Positions 60,436-64,000 of a stretch of DNA of 64,000 bases are shown here, in pieces. Within the stretch, counting starts at the first letter, position 1, and every line of letters begins with the position of its first letter. The notes under the pieces were generated by a model. It did no database searches, was not told the origin of the DNA, and saw only the letters and a list, made by a program, of their open reading frames with translations. Both the position numbers and the translations under genes were made by a program. Source of the stretch: an uncultured Acidimicrobiaceae bacterium (GTDB lineage Bacteria > Actinomycetota > Acidimicrobiia > Acidimicrobiales > RAAP-2); NCBI GenBank assembly GCA_937975915.1, contig CALJTY010000030.1, forward strand, positions 372,001 through 436,000, given 5' to 3'.

Positions 60436-60490
60436 TCCCAATGGTCAACTTTTAGCCCATTACACTTGTTAGTAAGAGTCCGGAGGCTCA

Positions 60491-61156
60491 ATGTTCGACG
60501 GTAAGTTTCGTAAGACTTTAGATGCGGGTACGGCACCAATTGGACGAATTCTCGTCAAAATTGGTTTCTCGCCAGATGTCCTAACCGCACTTGGACTCGT
60601 CTTCGCAGTCGCAACTGGTTGGGCTATTGGATCGGGGCATCACTGGTTCGCAATCGTTCTACTTCTTGCAACTGGGCTTCATGACATGTTTGACGGTGCA
60701 GTTGCAAAGGCATCTGACCGAGCTAGTCAGCGCGGAAGCTTTTTCGATTCAGTCATTGACCGAATCTCAGACGCTGCACTACTTATGGGCGCCGCGTATT
60801 ACCTAACTGCTCACAATCGTGGTCAACTCGTACTTCTTCCTTTCGCAATTCTTACTTCAACGTTCTTAATTTCATATCAGCGTTCTAAGGCTGAGAGTCT
60901 GGGCCTTGCTGCAAAGGGTGGCCTAATGGAACGTGCTGAACGCATGCTCCTCATGGGTGTTGCTCTGCTCGCAAAACCAATTTTTATTCCAGTGTTGTGG
61001 CTCATGTTGGTTCTAACAACCATGACTGCGCTTGGTCGCTTCCTGCGAGTTTGGAAAGTTGCCGCAAGTCCACCACCTCAAGAACACACTCCTCTTAGTG
61101 ATCTTCAGAATTCAATTCGTCGTCGTCGAGGACTTAGTCGCGCAACGCGTCGCTAA
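60491..61156 (+). CDS. pgsA: Phosphatidylinositol phosphate synthase (CDP-alcohol phosphatidyltransferase)
   Basis: A membrane enzyme that attaches inositol-phosphate to CDP-diacylglycerol. It has 221 residues and about five to six hydrophobic segments. The catalytic motif runs Asp65-x2-Asp68-Gly69-x2-Ala72-Lys73, then Gly82-x3-Asp86-x3-Asp90. Family members have Ala-Arg, so Lys73 is an unusual but conservative change. CGGAGG is upstream of the ATG. It heads pgsA-patA-pimA, the PI mannoside pathway. Confidence 0.88.
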   Translation: MFDGKFRKTLDAGTAPIGRILVKIGFSPDVLTALGLVFAVATGWAIGSGHHWFAIVLLLATGLHDMFDGAVAKASDRASQRGSFFDSVIDRISDAALLMGAAYYLTAHNRGQLVLLPFAILTSTFLISYQRSKAESLGLAAKGGLMERAERMLLMGVALLAKPIFIPVLWLMLVLTTMTALGRFLRVWKVAASPPPQEHTPLSDLQNSIRRRRGLSRATRR

Positions 61157-61158
61157 TC

Positions 61159-62043
61159 GTGTCAAACAAGTCACGCGTCGCGCTCTTTAAGTCCCTGGCG
61201 ACTATTCTCGAAGCACTTCCTCTCTCTGTTGTTTCGAAAGCAGGCGAAAAGGTCGCTGGAGTAGTTGGCAAGAGAGAAACTTCTGCTCGCAAGAATCTTC
61301 GTGTCAACATTCGACATGCACTGAGCGATCCATCAAGAAATGTGGACAGCGACCTCCTCGAAGATTTTTGTGATCGTGGCTTTATGGCGTATGGAAAATA
61401 CTGGGCTGAAAGTGCAAATCTTCCCTCTATCTCTTCAAAAACAATTTCAAGTCGCTTTATAATTGGTGAAGGATTTGAACACTTGCTTGCCGCAAAAGAG
61501 CGGGGCATGGGAACGGTAATTGCTCTACCTCACACTGGTAATTGGGACTGGGGCGGCGCTTTCTGGTCACTAATTGGAATGAACATGACCGCAGTAGCTG
61601 AAGAGCTAGATCCGCCTGAATTATTCCAATGGTTTAAGAAGAAGCGCGAAGCCATGGGGATGAACATAATTCCACTCAACGAGCACGCTGGTTCCGATCT
61701 CCTTAAAACTCTCAAAGAAGGTGGCGTTGTTGCCCTTCTTTGTGATCGAGACATTCAAAATAATGGCATTGAAGTTGAATTCTTTGGAGAACGGGTCACC
61801 ATCCCAGCAGGTCCTGCAACACTTGCACTGCGTACGGGTGCAACTCTTGTGGCTTGTGCTTGCTACAGCGGTCCTGGAGATGATCACTATGCAGTTGTGA
61901 CTCCTCCAATCGAAGCGATTCGACAAGGGAAATTGCGCGAAGATGTCACTCGCGTTACCCAGCAGGTTGCTTACGAATTAGAAGGACTCATTCGTCGCGC
62001 CCCAGAGCAGTGGCATGTCTTGCAGCCAAGGTTTCCTTCGTGA
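61159..62043 (+). CDS. PIM acyltransferase PatA-like (LpxL/HtrB family)
   Basis: An acyltransferase of 294 residues related to lipid A acyltransferases. The catalytic HxxxxD is LPHTGNWDWGG (His125, Asp130). In mycobacteria Rv2611c (PatA), between pgsA1 and pimA, palmitoylates PIM. The same gene order supports that role; it is inference. GTG 61159 follows the pgsA stop by 2 bases. It overlaps pimA by 4 bases. Confidence 0.87.
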   Translation: MSNKSRVALFKSLATILEALPLSVVSKAGEKVAGVVGKRETSARKNLRVNIRHALSDPSRNVDSDLLEDFCDRGFMAYGKYWAESANLPSISSKTISSRFIIGEGFEHLLAAKERGMGTVIALPHTGNWDWGGAFWSLIGMNMTAVAEELDPPELFQWFKKKREAMGMNIIPLNEHAGSDLLKTLKEGGVVALLCDRDIQNNGIEVEFFGERVTIPAGPATLALRTGATLVACACYSGPGDDHYAVVTPPIEAIRQGKLREDVTRVTQQVAYELEGLIRRAPEQWHVLQPRFPS

Positions 62044-63146
62044 GTCGTCGTATTGCAATCATCTGCCCCTACGCCCTTTCAATTTTCGGAGGCGTGCAAG
62101 AACAAGTCTTAGCAATGAGTCGCGAGCTGACTGCTCGTGGTAATGAAGTTCTAGTAATTTCTCCAGACAGCTCTGACCTATCTGAGTATGAAACAACTGC
62201 AAAAGTTTCTCACTTTGGTCGCCTTCTTTCCATTCCGGCCAATGGATCTCGTGCGCCAATCACTCTCTCGTTTTCAGCAGCTCGAAAAGCACGAAAGCTC
62301 GTGAGTGAATTCCAACCAGACATTGTCCATTTTCATGAACCTTTTGCTCCGCTGGTTGGCTGGGCGATTCTTCGAAGTCACACAGCACCTTCAGTTGCCA
62401 CCTTCCATCGCAGCGGTGATGGACCAGCGTTTAGTCTCACTTCGCCACTACTCAAGTGGCTGTCTAAATATTTGGATGTTGCAGCCAGCGTTAGCTCTCA
62501 GGCTGAAAAAACAATTAAGAAAGCTGTGGGGATCGAAAGCAAGGTCTTGTTCAATGGTTTTGAAATCAGCAGGTTTGTAGAAACTCCTCGTGAACGAAGT
62601 GGGGAAGTGACTCTAACGACGATTGGACGCCTTGAAGATCGAAAGGGAACCGCAACAGCAATCTCGGCAGTGAAGTCTCACAATTCGAACGGCACTAATC
62701 AGTGGAAACTTATTGTCATTGGCGATGGCCCAGAACGTTCGAAGCTGGAAGCACTTTCTGGCCGCGATGAAAACATAGTTTTCGTAGGGGCAGCAAATGA
62801 CGTTGACAAACGAGCTTGGCTTCGCAGATCGAATGCTTTGCTTTGCCCTGCTCTTAAAGGTGAAAGTTTCGGACTGGTACTTCTAGAAGGTATGGCCAGT
62901 GAGACGAGTGTTATCGCGAGCGACATCGATGGCTACAGAGATGCAGCGGGCTCTTTTGCAACTCTTTTTCAACCTGGCAGCTCGACTTCACTCGAGCAAG
63001 CAATTTCTAAAGCACTCTTGTCAGAGACATCCGAATCACTGAGTGCTGCTCGTAATCACGCTGAAAACTGGTCGATGTCTCGTTTAATTGACCAGTACGA
63101 GACGCTCTACAGCGAAGCGACTTTGCGCTTTCAATCGAACCGGTAG
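62040..63146 (+). CDS. pimA: Phosphatidylinositol mannosyltransferase PimA
   Basis: A GT4-type, GDP-mannose-dependent transferase that adds the first mannose to PI. It has 368 residues. The opening CPYALSIFGGVQEQVL carries the Gly-rich sugar-nucleotide loop. The C-terminal half has the EX7E motif in GESFGLVLLEGMAS. GTG 62040 overlaps the upstream stop as GTGA; the longer ORF start at 62010 lies inside the patA gene and is rejected. Confidence 0.9.
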   Translation: MSRRIAIICPYALSIFGGVQEQVLAMSRELTARGNEVLVISPDSSDLSEYETTAKVSHFGRLLSIPANGSRAPITLSFSAARKARKLVSEFQPDIVHFHEPFAPLVGWAILRSHTAPSVATFHRSGDGPAFSLTSPLLKWLSKYLDVAASVSSQAEKTIKKAVGIESKVLFNGFEISRFVETPRERSGEVTLTTIGRLEDRKGTATAISAVKSHNSNGTNQWKLIVIGDGPERSKLEALSGRDENIVFVGAANDVDKRAWLRRSNALLCPALKGESFGLVLLEGMASETSVIASDIDGYRDAAGSFATLFQPGSSTSLEQAISKALLSETSESLSAARNHAENWSMSRLIDQYETLYSEATLRFQSNR

Positions 63147-63155
63147 CCTTTAGCC

Positions 63156-64000
63156 GTGGCAACTAAGCAACGTTCGCGTCAGCGCAGACCAAATTCTTCA
63201 CGTGACCGTAGTCCTCGCTACGTTGCACCGGTTCTAGATCCAACTTGGCAAAACCCCTACGCACCGTCTACTGCTGAGCGCAACGCAAACCTTCATGCTG
63301 TTTCAAAGCTGGCTCGCCGCAAAAATCTCCCAAAAACTATCCTCGCAGTGATAATCACCGCAGGACTCCTTGCTGGATTTGTTATTTCTCCATTTATTGC
63401 AATTGGTGCACCAGTTGTCGTGGCACTCTACGTAGTTGACTTTCGTCGCTCGGTTAAAAAATTCTCACAGAGCGGTAACTCATTTGGAACTGTCCTTCTT
63501 GATGTCTTTAAGGCTGGTGGGACTGCGAAAGATCGTCAACGACTCGTAACTGTTCTTGACCGTCTCGCAGCTACATTCGGCGTTGACAGCGTGAGTGCGT
63601 TCATTGTTGATGATGAGGGCTACAACGCAACGTTGGTTCCAAATGGATCAAGTTTTGCTTTGTTCATTACCAGTGCTTTGATGCGCGACTTCGAGTTAAT
63701 TGAGCTAGAAGGTGTTGTCGCACATTGCTTGGCTCGCCAACGACTCGCCCTTCTGCAACGCCAAAGCGTTGCATCGCTTGCATCTCTTAGTGCTGATGAT
63801 CGAAAGTCACTGGCTGGCGCTGGAGCTGCATACCGTGCTGATGAAGTTGCCGCCGCAGCCATTAGGTACCCGCTTGGACTTGCTGGTGCACTGCGCAAGT
63901 GCTCGCGCCAGGTTGTCCCGTCCGGTTCTTACTTTTTGACGCCTCAGTACGACCAGGGTCGCTGGGTTTGGTTCGACATCTGGAGTGACCGTAAAGACTC
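63156..64000 (+). CDS. M48 (HtpX-like) peptidase homologue with destroyed zinc motif, 3' end beyond window
   Basis: The frame is open from GTG 63156 to the window end (281 complete codons). A basic N-terminus is followed by one or two hydrophobic segments (about residues 65-95), then an M48-like domain. A region equivalent to the peptidase core reads ELIELEGVVAHCLARQRLAL; M48 enzymes have HExxH where this has His190-Cys-Leu-Ala-Arg194. The later ADEVAAAAIRYPLGLAGALRK is like the M48 block carrying the third zinc ligand, here also altered. It is probably not a protease. TAGCCT lies 6 bases before the GTG, fitting a leaderless start. It follows pimA by 9 bases. Confidence 0.72.
   Translation, partial: MATKQRSRQRRPNSSRDRSPRYVAPVLDPTWQNPYAPSTAERNANLHAVSKLARRKNLPKTILAVIITAGLLAGFVISPFIAIGAPVVVALYVVDFRRSVKKFSQSGNSFGTVLLDVFKAGGTAKDRQRLVTVLDRLAATFGVDSVSAFIVDDEGYNATLVPNGSSFALFITSALMRDFELIELEGVVAHCLARQRLALLQRQSVASLASLSADDRKSLAGAGAAYRADEVAAAAIRYPLGLAGALRKCSRQVVPSGSYFLTPQYDQGRWVWFDIWSDRKD

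Noticed and set aside
1..64000. CRISPR array, prophage, insertion sequence or rRNA operon
   Set aside because: I noticed no regularly spaced repeats, transposase, integrase, phage structural genes or rRNA sequence.

Overview
The window is a gene-dense actinobacterial chromosome segment. The evidence for that placement is mycothiol chemistry (mshC and a mycothiol-linked DsbA-like protein), an F420-dependent NADP reductase, a phosphatidylinositol/PI-mannoside cluster in mycobacterial order, the MurT-GatD lipid II amidation pair, actinobacterial LexA boxes and a 6C RNA. G+C is clearly lower than in mycobacteria or streptomycetes. Together with an E. coli-type DapD this suggests an aquatic Acidimicrobiia-like lineage; the class is inference. 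I see no insertion sequences, prophage, CRISPR or rRNA, and no gene-free stretch above 300 bases.

Layout. 1-9046: nusA-ylxR-infB-rbfA-truB-ribF-rpsO-pnp, closed by a strong terminator. 9066-15129: a large membrane protein, then dapB-dapA-rnj. 15126-21296: siderophore-interacting flavoprotein (minus strand), ftsK, a D,D-carboxypeptidase, thrB and an EamA exporter. 21307-28681: miaB-miaA-dapF-hflX-dapC-dapD-dapE. With dapB and dapA this gives all six enzymes from aspartate semialdehyde to meso-diaminopimelate. 28678-35664: lexA (minus), a five-gene liv branched-chain amino acid ABC operon, a LysM protein under two LexA boxes, and nrdR. 35667-40093: PIG-L deacetylase, DinB polymerase, L,D-transpeptidase, tRNA-Cys, an exonuclease, tRNA-Val and a 46-residue membrane peptide. 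40090-47662: trpE/trpG (divergent), an S51 peptidase, acyl-CoA dehydrogenase, dienelactone hydrolase, DsbA-like protein, M20 peptidase and DNA glycosylase. 47670-53431: LysR regulator, 6C RNA, murT-gatD, an acyltransferase and three membrane proteins. 53454-56815: ABC exporter, FabI, NADPH:F420 reductase. 56815-64000: mshC, thrS, HIT hydrolase, pgsA, patA-like, pimA, and a window-truncated M48 peptidase homologue whose zinc motif is destroyed.

Cell-wall and envelope supply dominates: DAP synthesis, lipid II amidation, peptidoglycan trimming and cross-linking, PI/PIM lipids and fatty-acid reduction. Many genes outside tight operons begin 6-7 bases after a TANNNT hexamer and have no ribosome-binding site, which suggests that leaderless transcription is common in this genome. 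Several start codons below were chosen on that basis.
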